DNA of 64,000 nt from Halobacteriovorax sp. JY17. GTDB lineage: Bacteria; Bdellovibrionota; Bacteriovoracia; Bacteriovoracales; Bacteriovoracaceae. Shown here one piece after another: positions 15,891 to 24,271 of the stretch. Where the stretch lies: the NCBI RefSeq assembly GCF_002753895.1, contig NZ_NJER01000004.1, positions 1 through 64,000 on the forward strand, in the 5' to 3' direction. The position numbers and the translations under genes were made by a program. The first letter of the stretch is position 1. Each line of letters begins with the position of its first letter. The notes under the pieces are model-generated. The model saw only the letters and a program-made list of their open reading frames with translations, was not told the origin of the DNA and searched no databases.

Positions 15891-15920
15891 AAAAAAGCTC
15901 CCTTTGAGGAGCTTTTTTTA
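15891..15920 (+). terminator. Rho-independent terminator
   Basis: AAAAAGCTCC pairs with GGAGCTTTTT around a 6-base loop, followed by a T-run. It can end the restriction operon and lies just beyond attachment copy 3. The A-tract on the other side makes it usable by leftward transcription too. Confidence 0.85.
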
Positions 15921-16108
15921 TTCCAGTAAAATTAAACAGTTATCAAGAGAGTTTCTTCTCGGTCATCTTCTTTATCACTCTAAATCACATGAAATCACGG
16001 CAGTCGTAGTTACTTTGTAATGACCAAAGTAGTGAGCTACGTAGAGAAGTCTCGTTGAAACAAGGAGAGTATGATACTTATTCAAGGCTTTTTTTTAATT
16101 TAACCTTC

Positions 16109-17254
16109 TTATGCTGCATGAAGGTTCTCTACTAAGTCTTGGTAGTAATAGTCAAATAAGCTACCAACTTGATCAACGCATACTTTTCCATCATTAAGTC
16201 TTTTGTAGAAGTCAGACTGTAGTATTAGTTTTGTGTTTTCTTCTCGCAGCATCGGAGCATTTTCATCACTCACAAGACCTAATGATATTAATTTCTCATC
16301 CCTGGAGTCATCTTCGTATAATCTATTAAATGCTTTCATCGTATGTGTTGTGAAGAGCTCGCTGAAGCTTTTATGTGCCCAAAGGTCCACATGTAGAAGG
16401 TCTATACAGAGACTTACCGATCGAAGCTCAATACTATTTCTGCTCACTTTATCATTTGATATATCTTTAATTATATCATTATAGCTATCTAGGCATCCTT
16501 TATATTGGCTACCTTTTCTAGTGTATAATTGCCATGACATTAATCCAATGAATCCAACGATACCCGTCATAAGAGCTAGTAGTCTCGCAGCTTTAGTCTC
16601 AATGATTTCTTTTTTGATACGTATTGTATTTATTCTAGTATTAATACTTGTTGCTATTGATCGATTTACATTACTCTTATTTTCCTTGACTAAGACTATT
16701 TCTGTATTGAGTTTACTGTTATCAAATACTGAAACATATTCTGCCTTAAGCTCTTCCCCCAAGTAGTCTAGATTTTCATATCCACCAAAGAATAGACTAA
16801 AATTTAGTAAACAGAAAAGAACGGAGTGTGTAATGATTGCATAAGATGTTCTGAAAAAAATAATATCCCACTTTGGATGATTTCTAAAAGTTGAAAGCTT
16901 CATGAAAAAAGTTTTATTGATAAAATGGTTTACTGTTTTTACAAATGAATGAGTTATTTTATAAGTGGATTTAATGTGATAACGATTTGTAAAATATCTG
17001 AAAATGAACTCGATAAGGCCTGTCATAAGGTATAGTGATGCCAGTCCAGTTAAAGAGAATGGATATGGGTTATTTTGATTTAGGTTTCCTCGATATAGGT
17101 CGTATCCAAGCTTGGTGATAAGAAAGACTGGAATAGTTAAGTAAACTAGCCCAAAAATGAATTCATACTTCTTAGTTCTAAGTAGGACAGGAGAGTGAAT
17201 GCATCCAATCATTCTTTGCCCATTTGATTTAATTTCAAATTTATAATCACCCAC
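16109..17254 (-). CDS. Multi-pass membrane protein, paralogue of the 1538-2437 gene
   Basis: A 381-residue protein with membrane segments near residues 33-50, 68-85, 135-157 and 228-245. A long extracytoplasmic loop lies between the third and fourth, and a soluble C-terminal tail of about 130 residues follows. The start is GTG behind AAGGAAAATGTC. The C-terminal part (SYNDIIKD, then SLCIDLLHVDLWAHKSFSEL) lines up with the block A protein at 1538-2437. No family is recognised. The spacer holds many Asn/Lys and a repeated Thr-Ile-Arg pattern. A membrane sensor or effector is possible but not shown. Confidence 0.7.
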   Translation of the reverse strand: MGDYKFEIKSNGQRMIGCIHSPVLLRTKKYEFIFGLVYLTIPVFLITKLGYDLYRGNLNQNNPYPFSLTGLASLYLMTGLIEFIFRYFTNRYHIKSTYKITHSFVKTVNHFINKTFFMKLSTFRNHPKWDIIFFRTSYAIITHSVLFCLLNFSLFFGGYENLDYLGEELKAEYVSVFDNSKLNTEIVLVKENKSNVNRSIATSINTRINTIRIKKEIIETKAARLLALMTGIVGFIGLMSWQLYTRKGSQYKGCLDSYNDIIKDISNDKVSRNSIELRSVSLCIDLLHVDLWAHKSFSELFTTHTMKAFNRLYEDDSRDEKLISLGLVSDENAPMLREENTKLILQSDFYKRLNDGKVCVDQVGSLFDYYYQDLVENLHAA

Positions 17255-18025
17255 GACATTTTCCTTTGTTATGTATATTGAAGAATTATAAAGGAAGAAC
17301 TAGATATGTTTTAAACGGTTTAGATAACTTATTGGAATCTACATATATAATGTTTTTATATTAAGAAACCTTGATTAACTGCTGCCCAATATTATAGGTA
17401 TTTAAGTGATTTGTTTTTAACCTATATAGTTCAGGAATGTTAAACAAACCTCTTTATCTAAAAAGTCCGAATGGTATTTTTAGAAAATATTCAAAAAATC
17501 TAGATTTAGATTTTAAAATAAAGATAAATGATTCGAAAAATATTTTTCAAGATACCGAGCAGATGGAATGAGAACTTAACTTCTTTAATACTATTTTTTT
17601 TCTTTTGATATTGAAAGGATCTTATCACTCTTTTTAGAGTTACAGCTCTTGCAAGATGGGAGCATATTCCAGAACTCATCTCTTTTAGCATATTTCCAAG
17701 GGTAGACGTGATCAATTGTATTCGCTTCTTTTTCACAGTAGCTACACTTCTTAATTCCTAAATCTTCTTTGTATATCTTTAAGAACTTATTAAGCGGTCC
17801 TCTCTCATTCTTTGCTTCTTCAAGATACTTAATTCCTTTTGAAAGTTAAATACTGCTAAATCATGCCCTAGAGGGGCGACTTGTTGTAAGGAGAGACTTT
17901 GGAAAACAGTCGGTTAGTAGGCTTCTCGATCTTGCTTAATGTAAATAATTTAGACTAAGTGATAATTTAGTTAAAAATTCTTTATTTATGATATTTGCTA
18001 TTTATAAATTATATAAAGGTGAACG
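17255..18025. other. Gene-poor stretch with one HNH remnant
   Basis: 771 bases. The only strong coding signal is the HNH fragment at 17591-17845 on the minus strand. A 44-codon frame at 17437-17571 on the plus strand starts directly against AGGA and has no recognisable features; I do not call it. The rest is very AT-rich, including the leader of the lipoprotein gene at 18026. Confidence 0.6.
17591..17845 (-). pseudogene. 5'-truncated HNH endonuclease
   Basis: The minus-strand frame from 17845 to a TAG at 17591 has no start codon and is closed upstream by TAA at 17846-17848. It encodes a clear HNH zinc-type core: KKCSYCEKEANTIDHVYPW, a spacer, and LPSCKSCNSKKSD. The two CxxC pairs and the DH catalytic pair are intact, but the expected N-terminal part is missing, so the gene was cut at its 5' end. 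It may be debris from an earlier mobile element at this locus. Confidence 0.7.
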
Positions 18026-18817
18026 ATGAATAAACTCATATGCTCAATACTTATTTACTCTATTGCAAATCTTTCAGTACTTTCATGTGGTGTAAATGAA
18101 GTGGAAATATTTGAAAGCAATTCTCAGGAATCGATCGGTAATAGTGTTATTTCAATGAATGAATTCTTTAGAATAACGAGTATTGCTGAAGAATTATTTG
18201 TCGAAAAGGCTAAGGCCCATCAAATAGATTTAAGCCTTGATACCTATTGGGATAAGCCCATCGTGAATGCTCATACTTTAGTTCTTGGAAGTAGTGTGAC
18301 GATCAGTATTTATGGTGGATTAGTTAATTTAACATCTCTAAGTTCAAGAGGGTTTGCAGTGGCACTTTGTCACGAGTTAGGACATGCTCTTGGTGGAGCT
18401 CCTTACTTTGGAGACTTTAATAATACTGTTGAAGGTGGAGCCGATTATTATAGCTCAAATGATTGTCTAAAAGAGCTACTTCCTGCATTACAATTACCTA
18501 CTTTGCAGAATGTCTCCGAAGAGGTTTCTATGATTTGTTCGCAGGATAAGGACCGAGACACTTGCGAAGGAGTTTTAACGGGAGGACTTGATCTAATGAA
18601 TGTACTATCTTCTCTCTTATCAAATGAAAGTATCGCTTTGAGCTATAAGACTCCTGACTTATCAGTCTCGGAGTCTACACTAAGGTCATATCCAAGCTAC
18701 CAATGTCGAGTTGATACATTGCTTAGAGGGTATTTCAATATCTCTAAACCGGCCTGTTGGTTTAATAAGAACGATCTTTCAAATGAAAGAGATAATAGTG
18801 GTGTTATAAGCATATAG
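18026..18817 (+). CDS. Secreted lipoprotein metallopeptidase (HExxH)
   Basis: A 263-residue protein. Lipobox LSCG places Cys near residue 21. The catalytic motif CHELGHALGGAP lies near 118-129, and EGGADYYS about 20 residues on supplies the third zinc ligand in an M48-like arrangement. The C-terminal CRVDTL...PACWF motif is shared with the peptidase-ankyrin protein at 24272-25642. Together with that gene it forms a small paralogous family of envelope peptidases. Substrate unknown. RBS AAGGTGAACG. Confidence 0.8.
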   Translation: MNKLICSILIYSIANLSVLSCGVNEVEIFESNSQESIGNSVISMNEFFRITSIAEELFVEKAKAHQIDLSLDTYWDKPIVNAHTLVLGSSVTISIYGGLVNLTSLSSRGFAVALCHELGHALGGAPYFGDFNNTVEGGADYYSSNDCLKELLPALQLPTLQNVSEEVSMICSQDKDRDTCEGVLTGGLDLMNVLSSLLSNESIALSYKTPDLSVSESTLRSYPSYQCRVDTLLRGYFNISKPACWFNKNDLSNERDNSGVISI

Positions 18818-18829
18818 TTTGTATTTTGA

Positions 18830-18850
18830 AATGAGGGGAAACCCCTCATT
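18830..18850. terminator. Hairpin between convergent genes
   Basis: AATGAGGGG and CCCCTCATT pair perfectly around AAA. It lies between the stop of the metallopeptidase and the stop of the cupin gene, and overlaps the last codons of the latter. T-tracts are weak on both strands, so it may work as a bidirectional terminator of modest strength. Confidence 0.55.
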
Positions 18851-20285
18851 GTAATAGCTCGCCAATACGATGAATAAAGAGGTTCATAATTGACCAGCTT
18901 TCTTTTTGCAACTCAAAATAGCGCTCGTATTTGTAGTCCGGTTCGTCCTTAAGGAGTTCAACTCCCATTTCATCATGTCCTTCATCGGCATGCATATGGG
19001 AGTGGATATGCTCACTCTTTTTTTGCAGAATATTTGCAAAGTGTGAGTAGAATATATGGGCGCATTTCTCAAGAACCATTTGTACCATGATGATGCGCTC
19101 ACTATTGTCTAGAAGGTAATTTCTTTGCACAAACCAAGCACAACTTGATTCTAGAATAGGGTCCCAGATTTTTTCTCGCTTACGTTCCTTGGCAAGGCTT
19201 TTGTCATGGCCGAGTTCTTCAAGAAAATGTTCCATAAAGACTTTCCCATGAGCTTTTGAATCACAAAGTCCTACTCTCAGGTACATCAACCTTTGAAAAT
19301 GATCGCTCATTACTTGTAGGCAATCGAGTAGGATGTTTTGCTTTTCAATCGAGTCGATATTCATTTTAAATGTGTGATTATTACTAAAGAAATCTTCTGC
19401 AATCTGATTATTTCTTTGAATAAGTTGATCAAACTTACTTAGAAACTTTACTCTAGGCGATTCTTGACTTTCATAAAGTCCAGTAGGATTAAACTGTACT
19501 GATAGTGCCCAGAATGATTGATCAGCTTCTGTTTTAAAGCCATGATTAGCACTTTCAGGAACAAAGACAATATCACCTTTTTTTAGAGGGAAATCCTTAT
19601 CAGCAGCAAAACTACCTTCTCCTTCAGTAAGAATAATCATACTATCTTCTTGATGACGATGAGGCGCAAGACTTTGACCATTTTCAAGTTTAACCCAAGC
19701 GCAAGAGAAGTTGCTTGGAAATAATTTGCTTAAAAGATTATTACTAGAGAAGTTTTTTAAAGTTCCAAGGTCATGGCGAATGCCGTTCACTACCGCCTCA
19801 TGAATGCTAGGAAGCTCATCTCGTGCAATAATTTGAAGTTGTCTCTGTTCTAGAGGCACGGATTCACGATCAAAGTATGTGGTTTCAGGATTTTCTTCCG
19901 ACTCAAAAATTGCAGTTTCTTGAAATTGAATTGAAAGCGCTTTAAATCCGTTTTCACCTTTTCCAATAAAGCCGTGTAAGTTCCACTCTGGGATATACAC
20001 CACGTCTCCTGCCTTAATATCCACATGGCTATCGCCTGTACTGCGTCCTTGGCCTTCAGTTATGATTAGGACGCTGGCGCATGGGTGATAGTGCTCTTTT
20101 AATGATTCTCCTGACTTTAGTGCACTCCAACTAATAGAAATATCTTCAGGAATATGCTTCTTTAAATAAGGGTGAGATTTAAAGTTTCGAACTTCTCCAA
20201 GCTGTGTGATTTCCCCTTCAAGTGTAATCTCTGTCAGACAAGCTAGCTCTTGTCGATTAATAGTTTGGATAGCAGTTTGATTCAT
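18846..20285 (-). CDS. Double-cupin protein fused to a haem-oxygenase-like diiron (HDO) domain
   Basis: A 479-residue protein from the ATG at 20285, chosen for the GGGAGAAAAAT before it. Two cupin barrels fill residues about 20-300: HYHPCASVLIITEGQG...DVVYIPEWNLHGF, then HRHQEDSMIILTEGEG...DIVFVPESANHGF, each with its metal-binding His residues. Residues about 310-479 are helical with FMEHFLEELGH and HADEGHDEMGVEL, the Glu/His/Asp set of HDO-type iron oxidases such as UndA or BesC. The fusion is unusual. It is divergent from a LysR regulator 100 bases away, which probably controls it. Substrate unknown. Confidence 0.75.
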   Translation of the reverse strand: MNQTAIQTINRQELACLTEITLEGEITQLGEVRNFKSHPYLKKHIPEDISISWSALKSGESLKEHYHPCASVLIITEGQGRSTGDSHVDIKAGDVVYIPEWNLHGFIGKGENGFKALSIQFQETAIFESEENPETTYFDRESVPLEQRQLQIIARDELPSIHEAVVNGIRHDLGTLKNFSSNNLLSKLFPSNFSCAWVKLENGQSLAPHRHQEDSMIILTEGEGSFAADKDFPLKKGDIVFVPESANHGFKTEADQSFWALSVQFNPTGLYESQESPRVKFLSKFDQLIQRNNQIAEDFFSNNHTFKMNIDSIEKQNILLDCLQVMSDHFQRLMYLRVGLCDSKAHGKVFMEHFLEELGHDKSLAKERKREKIWDPILESSCAWFVQRNYLLDNSERIIMVQMVLEKCAHIFYSHFANILQKKSEHIHSHMHADEGHDEMGVELLKDEPDYKYERYFELQKESWSIMNLFIHRIGELLQ

Positions 20286-20385
20286 ATTTTTCTCCCGTTT
20301 AATTATCATTGATTGAAAGACTAACAAACTGATAAACTTGCGCATAATTCAAAAGGGATATATAGTGATTCTAAAAAGGAATCAC

Positions 20386-21249
20386 ATGCGTCTTCGCGAT
20401 CATATTGAAAAACTCAATTATTTTGTGGCCTGTGTCGAACACGGTACCCTTCGAAAAGCATCGGCTGCAATAGGTGTCGGGCAACCACAGTTGACCAAAG
20501 TCATCAAACAACTTGAAGACCTACTTGAAACACAATTGATTATTCGGTCTCGTCAAGGAATTACAACTACAAAAGATGGGCAATTACTTTACGATGAGGG
20601 AAAGCGAATTTTACGATCTGTAGATAAATTAGAGTTTTCTCTCAATCAAAGTAATGAAGAACTAAACGGGGAAATCACAATTGGAACTTATGATAGTATT
20701 TCTCGTTATTTTTTTCCAGACTTTATTAAGTATATGAACTCTCTTTTTCCAAAACTTTCTATAAGTCTCTACACTAGTCGTAGTGATGACTTGCTAAGTA
20801 AACTTAGAAAAGGAAAAATTGATTTTGCTGTCTTTGTGGGAAAAAATAAAAGTAGAGAGTTAGAGTCTAAGGTTGTCTATGAAGATCATTTTTGCTTTTA
20901 TCAATCAAACAAGCTTGAAAAGTCTTTCACTAAATCTCTCATTTACTTTCCTTCTGCTTTAGAGGAGGACTCTATGAAGGAGATGACTAAAAATTTCTCT
21001 GTTTTTCACAACTGTATGAATCTTGAAACAGTTTTGAGCCTTACTAGCTCTGGTCTTGGAGTTGGACTCTTGCCAACGAAAGTGGCGCAGGAGCAAATTT
21101 TAAGTGGTAAGCTCAAGCATATTTATCCGAGTCAGAAGTTTACTCCTCATAATGTTTCCATCGCAAAATCAAAGAAGTCAGACTCTATAGAAGTGAATAT
21201 TGTATATGATGAAGTATTGCGATTTCTCAATATTTGGCTTGGACATTAA
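20386..21249 (+). CDS. LysR-family transcriptional regulator
   Basis: About 287 residues from the ATG at 20386, which has AAGGA upstream and begins just before the DNA-binding domain. The winged HTH (LNYFVACVEHGTLRKASAAI, then GVGQPQLTKVIKQLE) fills residues 8-65 and the effector-binding domain follows from about 90. It is divergent from the double-cupin/HDO gene; LysR proteins typically control a divergent neighbour, so that gene is the likely target. Length is typical. Confidence 0.9.
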   Translation: MRLRDHIEKLNYFVACVEHGTLRKASAAIGVGQPQLTKVIKQLEDLLETQLIIRSRQGITTTKDGQLLYDEGKRILRSVDKLEFSLNQSNEELNGEITIGTYDSISRYFFPDFIKYMNSLFPKLSISLYTSRSDDLLSKLRKGKIDFAVFVGKNKSRELESKVVYEDHFCFYQSNKLEKSFTKSLIYFPSALEEDSMKEMTKNFSVFHNCMNLETVLSLTSSGLGVGLLPTKVAQEQILSGKLKHIYPSQKFTPHNVSIAKSKKSDSIEVNIVYDEVLRFLNIWLGH

Positions 21250-21320
21250 GTTGGATTTATTTATGAGTAGAGGGACAAATTAAAGAACTCTCTACTCAAG
21301 TTGTGTAGTTCGTGCACTTT

Positions 21321-21659
21321 TTAGAAAGGCAGATCTATCGCTGTATCACATTGATTTGGGTCATTGGCATCAAAGGTCGGTTCTGGAATATCTTTTTCGT
21401 GCTTACAATATCCAAAGTCTTCACCTTGTATTGGTTTACAATAACTTCCCAGTTTAGATGTATAGCATCTCTGCGAACATGACTGCTTACCTGATGGTGT
21501 AGTACCAGTTTTTACAATATAACACTTTACACCTTCTTCAACAGGTACTCTATCCTGACAATCTCCATGGGTCATACATATCTCTAATGTTGGACTTGTT
21601 TGCCCAAAAGCAAAATTGCTCATTAGTACGAATATTGTAAGTAATAGCTTAATCGACAT
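21321..21659 (-). CDS. Secreted Cys-rich small protein
   Basis: A 112-residue protein with a Sec signal peptide (cleavage after AFG, about residue 19) and ten Cys spread over the mature part (ICMTHGDCQDR, KCYIV, SCSQRCY, YCKP, YCKHE and QCD). The pattern suggests a disulfide-stabilised secreted protein. No family is recognised. The gene is convergent with the LysR gene; an 8-bp inverted repeat (21265-21272 with 21290-21297) lies between them. Confidence 0.65.
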   Translation of the reverse strand: MSIKLLLTIFVLMSNFAFGQTSPTLEICMTHGDCQDRVPVEEGVKCYIVKTGTTPSGKQSCSQRCYTSKLGSYCKPIQGEDFGYCKHEKDIPEPTFDANDPNQCDTAIDLPF

Positions 21660-21876
21660 CTTGACCTCATAATAATAGATTGTAGTTATTTACTTATCGT
21701 CGTTTCAATTAAAGTAATTAGCAGAAATTGAATATAATTGTTTCGTTTAGGTGTAAGGCTGACGGAAACTGTTGGTCAATACAATTTATTTTATGTTTTA
21801 TGAAAAAATTCCGAAAACTATTGAAAAATAAAAACTGAAGCTCGCTAATATAAAGTGGCGACTAACCTAGGGAAAG

Positions 21877-24132
21877 ATGGTTAATACTTTAGCAGCTATG
21901 AAATTGAAGCACCTTGTACTTATTGTAGGTTTGTCGCTAACTGTATTGGTTGCCTTTTCTTTTTTAAGAAGTAATCAAACTAAAAATAGTGATCATTTTA
22001 ATGATCTTATTGAAGATCAAACAAAGAATATTCATACACGTTTTGAATACTATTATGAAGCTCTAGAAGGTGGAGCAAGTTTATATGCAGCCTCTGAACA
22101 AGTTTCACTTGAAGAGTGGAAAGCATTTTTAAATCGCTCACAAATTACCAAGAGAAGACCCGGAGTCAACGGTCTTGGTGTCATTATCCCTGTAAAGAAT
22201 GAAAACTTAGATAAGTTTGTCAGACAGGTTCGAAAAGATGATATTGCTGACTTCAAGATAAAAAAGGTTCCGGGTGTTAAGGCGCCAAAAGGCAATGCAG
22301 AATCGAGCTATATTATAAAGTTCATTGAGCCACTAAGTGTGAATAAACAGGCAAGAGGACTGGATATTGGATCTGAATCCAATCGGAGAACATCAGCTAA
22401 TTTAGCCAGGGATACTGGTCTTCCAGCTATTTCAAAGAGAATTACTCTCGTGCAAGCCTCTAAAAGAGGGGCAGGTTTTTTACTCTTTGTTCCTATGTAT
22501 AAGTCAGGTAGTCCTCCATTAAATGTAGAAGAAAGGCGAAAAGAATTTAAAGGGTGGGTTTATGCACCATTTGTGACATCAAGCTTCTTTAATTCTGCTT
22601 TGATCAATGCCTCTAAGGAATTTCACTTTTTTGTCTTTGAGGGGGAATCACCAACGAGCAAAGAATTACTTTTTACTACGGATCATGAAAGTAAAACATT
22701 ACCTGACTTTGAAGAACAAACCTCTCTGATGTTGGGGCAGCAAACTTTTACAGTTGGCTGGGTTCGTGCCAATACATTTATTTCGAGTGATAATAAACTC
22801 ATCTTTGTGATTTTATTCACCGGTGTTTTTATTTCAATTTTATTTGGCAGCTTAATAGGAAACTTGGAAACAACTAATCAAAGAGCACAGATTATTGCAG
22901 ATAAACAGACCCTCCTGCTAAGAGAGAATGAAGCGAAGCTAGAGGAGGCATTAGAAAAATCGAAAGAAGCCGTAAAGGCAAAGTCAGAATTCTTGGCCAA
23001 TATGAGTCATGAAATTCGAACACCGATGAACGGAGTTCTAGGAATGGTTCAAACCTTAAGTGAAACAGAGCTTGATTCAGAACAGGAAGAAATGGTGGAC
23101 CTCATTAAAAAATCAGGTGATAGCTTAATGATTATTCTCAATGATATTCTTGACCTGAGCAAAATAGAGTCGAATAAAATCAAACTTGAAAATTTAAACT
23201 TTAATATTAAGGACTGTATTGAAGATGCTATAAGTTTGTTTAAACATGAATCTTCTCGCAAGAGTATTGATTTGAACTTTGAAAACCTATGCTCATCAAA
23301 GATATGGTTTCGAGGAGATGTTACTAGAGTAAAGCAAATCATTATAAATCTTGTGTCAAACGGAATAAAGTTTACTGACAAAGGTGAGGTGAAAGTTGAG
23401 CTAATGGTAGAAGAACTGGATTCAAAGTATTGTGAGATAACCATCAATGTAAAAGATACGGGAATTGGAATTGATGAGATAAGTGAAGAAAGTTTGTTCG
23501 CTAAGTTCTCTCAGGCCGATACTTCAATAACAAGAAAGTATGGTGGAACTGGGCTAGGACTCTCAATATCATCAAAACTCGCGAACATTATGGGCGCTTC
23601 ATTGAGCTTTTCGAGCAACGAAGATGTCGGTTCTACTTTTACTTTTAAAATAAAATTAGAAATAGGTGAGTCTGAAGAAACTTTGAAAGCAAGTACCGTC
23701 AAGAGTCATCAAGACGGTAAATTATCTGAGTCTTACCCTCACAACATTTTAGTGGTAGAAGACAATATAATTAATCAAAGACTCATCATTATGATGCTTC
23801 AAAAATTTGGGTATGAAGCTGACCTTGCAGAAAATGGATTTGAAGCATTAAGCGCAGTGAAACAAAATTCTGCCTACACATTAATTCTAATGGATATACA
23901 AATGCCTCAGATGGATGGATTGACGGCAACGGAAAAAATTATTGAAAGACTAGGGCAAGATGCTCCAACAATTATTGCGGTTACGGCAAATGCCTTTGAT
24001 CAAGATATAAAGAGGTGTAAGCAGGTCGGTATGGTGGATGCCCTGCTCAAGCCTATTAATAAGGATATCCTCAGAGAAACTCTTATCAAGTATAGTCCTG
24101 AAAACAAAAAAAACTCTAAGAAGTTTAGTTAG
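21877..24132 (+). CDS. CHASE-domain hybrid histidine kinase
   Basis: A 751-residue sensor kinase. A transmembrane helix at about 9-26 and another near 310-328 enclose a CHASE-type sensory domain. A short coiled linker leads to HisKA with MSHEIRTPMNG (His378) and then HATPase_c: IIINLVSNGIKFT, DTGIGI, and GGTGLGLSIS. A receiver domain runs from about 623 (NILVVEDN) with phospho-acceptor Asp673 in LILMDIQMPQMDG and LLKP near the end. No output domain is present, so phosphate must pass to another protein. No cognate regulator is adjacent. Ligand unknown. Confidence 0.93.
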   Translation: MVNTLAAMKLKHLVLIVGLSLTVLVAFSFLRSNQTKNSDHFNDLIEDQTKNIHTRFEYYYEALEGGASLYAASEQVSLEEWKAFLNRSQITKRRPGVNGLGVIIPVKNENLDKFVRQVRKDDIADFKIKKVPGVKAPKGNAESSYIIKFIEPLSVNKQARGLDIGSESNRRTSANLARDTGLPAISKRITLVQASKRGAGFLLFVPMYKSGSPPLNVEERRKEFKGWVYAPFVTSSFFNSALINASKEFHFFVFEGESPTSKELLFTTDHESKTLPDFEEQTSLMLGQQTFTVGWVRANTFISSDNKLIFVILFTGVFISILFGSLIGNLETTNQRAQIIADKQTLLLRENEAKLEEALEKSKEAVKAKSEFLANMSHEIRTPMNGVLGMVQTLSETELDSEQEEMVDLIKKSGDSLMIILNDILDLSKIESNKIKLENLNFNIKDCIEDAISLFKHESSRKSIDLNFENLCSSKIWFRGDVTRVKQIIINLVSNGIKFTDKGEVKVELMVEELDSKYCEITINVKDTGIGIDEISEESLFAKFSQADTSITRKYGGTGLGLSISSKLANIMGASLSFSSNEDVGSTFTFKIKLEIGESEETLKASTVKSHQDGKLSESYPHNILVVEDNIINQRLIIMMLQKFGYEADLAENGFEALSAVKQNSAYTLILMDIQMPQMDGLTATEKIIERLGQDAPTIIAVTANAFDQDIKRCKQVGMVDALLKPINKDILRETLIKYSPENKKNSKKFS

Positions 24133-24271
24133 TTTTTTTTTGCCGTAACTTCTCAACCTATAGATCTATCTCACTTTCTCTAGCAGCTTAAAAATAAACA
24201 TACCGGCACTCATAGCAATGTACTAGGAAAGAGTTGATATAATAGATGCTGGCTAATGAGTGCGCTAAGTT

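Larger units (their letters stand above)
15797..16108. other. Intergenic stretch at the right end of block B
   Basis: 312 bases with attachment copy 3, a terminator (15891-15920), and further on a dyad around 16007-16045 (ACTTTG and CAAAGT arms). No open frame with coding character was found on either strand. Confidence 0.6.

Noticed and set aside
16101-16126. AACCTTC...GAAGGTT hairpin at the end of the 16109 gene
   Set aside because: On the minus strand it is followed by an A-rich stretch rather than T, so it does not look like a terminator for that gene.
16233-16766. Two plus-strand frames opposite the 16109-17254 gene
   Set aside because: They are shadows of a well-supported minus-strand gene with conserved segments.
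17437-17571. 44-codon plus-strand frame
   Set aside because: AGGA directly abuts the ATG and the protein is Lys/Asn-rich as random AT-rich sequence would be.
23049-23447. 132-codon frame opposite the histidine kinase
   Set aside because: The sense strand encodes conserved kinase motifs; the antisense product is Ser/Ile-rich as expected from reverse reading.
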